Source: Pyropia yezoensis
Taxonomy: Eukaryota > Rhodophyta > Bangiophyceae > Bangiales > Bangiaceae
NCBI GenBank assembly: GCA_009829735.1
Contig: CM020618.1
Location: 26,388,894-26,452,893 of the forward strand
DNA: 64,000 bases
Direction: 5' to 3'
Below are positions 63,851 to 64,000 of the stretch, piece by piece. The notes beneath the pieces are model-generated. The model was not told the DNA's origin and ran no database searches. It was given only the letters and a program-made list of their open reading frames with translations. Position numbers and translations under genes: made by a program. How positions within the stretch are numbered: position 1 is the stretch's first letter; every line of letters begins with the position of its first letter.

Positions 63851-64000
63851 AGAGACGCCTTTTGCCCTTTGGCAGAGGCAGGTTCACCCCTCCACCACCA
63901 GCACCTCGTCACCAGGGCCCGAATTCATCCACCCGAGGCGACGGGGAGATCCCAGCGGAGCTCAGGAAGTCGTCGCCTCCACCTGCATGACCAGGACCAC

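Overview
The window is nuclear DNA of a eukaryote, very GC-rich, with long G or C runs and Gly/Ala/Pro homopolymers inside real genes. Genes have few or no introns with GT..AG borders, and the gene families are eukaryotic (PAN2, mitochondrial monothiol glutaredoxin, SFT2, a DUF1399/GRDP-type protein, C2H2 zinc finger). This style fits a bangiophyte red alga such as Porphyra/Pyropia. That assignment is inference from composition and gene style, not proven by the sequence.

Layout. 1-4350: 3' part of PAN2 (+), its 5' end off the window. 5103-6231: monothiol glutaredoxin GRX5 type (-), two exons. 7015-10797: low-complexity Arg/Ser-rich protein with two similar winged-helix-like blocks (+), divergent from the glutaredoxin. 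12748-13947 and 30074-30618: one GRDP/DUF1399 gene (+), split by a 16,126-bp CACTA-type DNA transposon (13948-30073) with matching terminal inverted repeats and a CCG target duplication. The CACTA element carries a tnp2-type transposase (-) and a Pro/Ala-rich second gene (-). That second gene is in turn split by a 9.4-kb Ty3/gypsy chromovirus (copy A, 16657-26033, target duplication GCTAT, LTRs identical by eye). 31302-31919: small two-finger C2H2 protein (-). 35676-37326: four-exon SFT2 gene (-). 37833-39145: decayed Tc1-like element. 39298-39679: pogo/Tigger-like relic. 41178-46731: old, broken Ty3 relative (copy C) with an 844-bp solo LTR inside its reverse transcriptase. 46719-48209: unrecognised ORF (-). 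49096-50204: remnants of the copy A/B family. 51057-60478: second chromovirus copy (copy B), about 2% LTR divergence, with dead protease and integrase active sites. 62995-63850: higher-order tandem repeat.

The most unusual system is the chromovirus family of copies A and B. Each has gag and pol overlapping as ATGA, a C-terminal chromodomain, and a long ORF on the opposite strand between pol and the 3' LTR. That antisense ORF encodes a protein of about 650 residues with an Arg/Ser-rich tail. It is gap-free between A and B, and traces of it occur in a third locus. Host genes occupy about a quarter of the window; the rest is layered mobile DNA and repeats.
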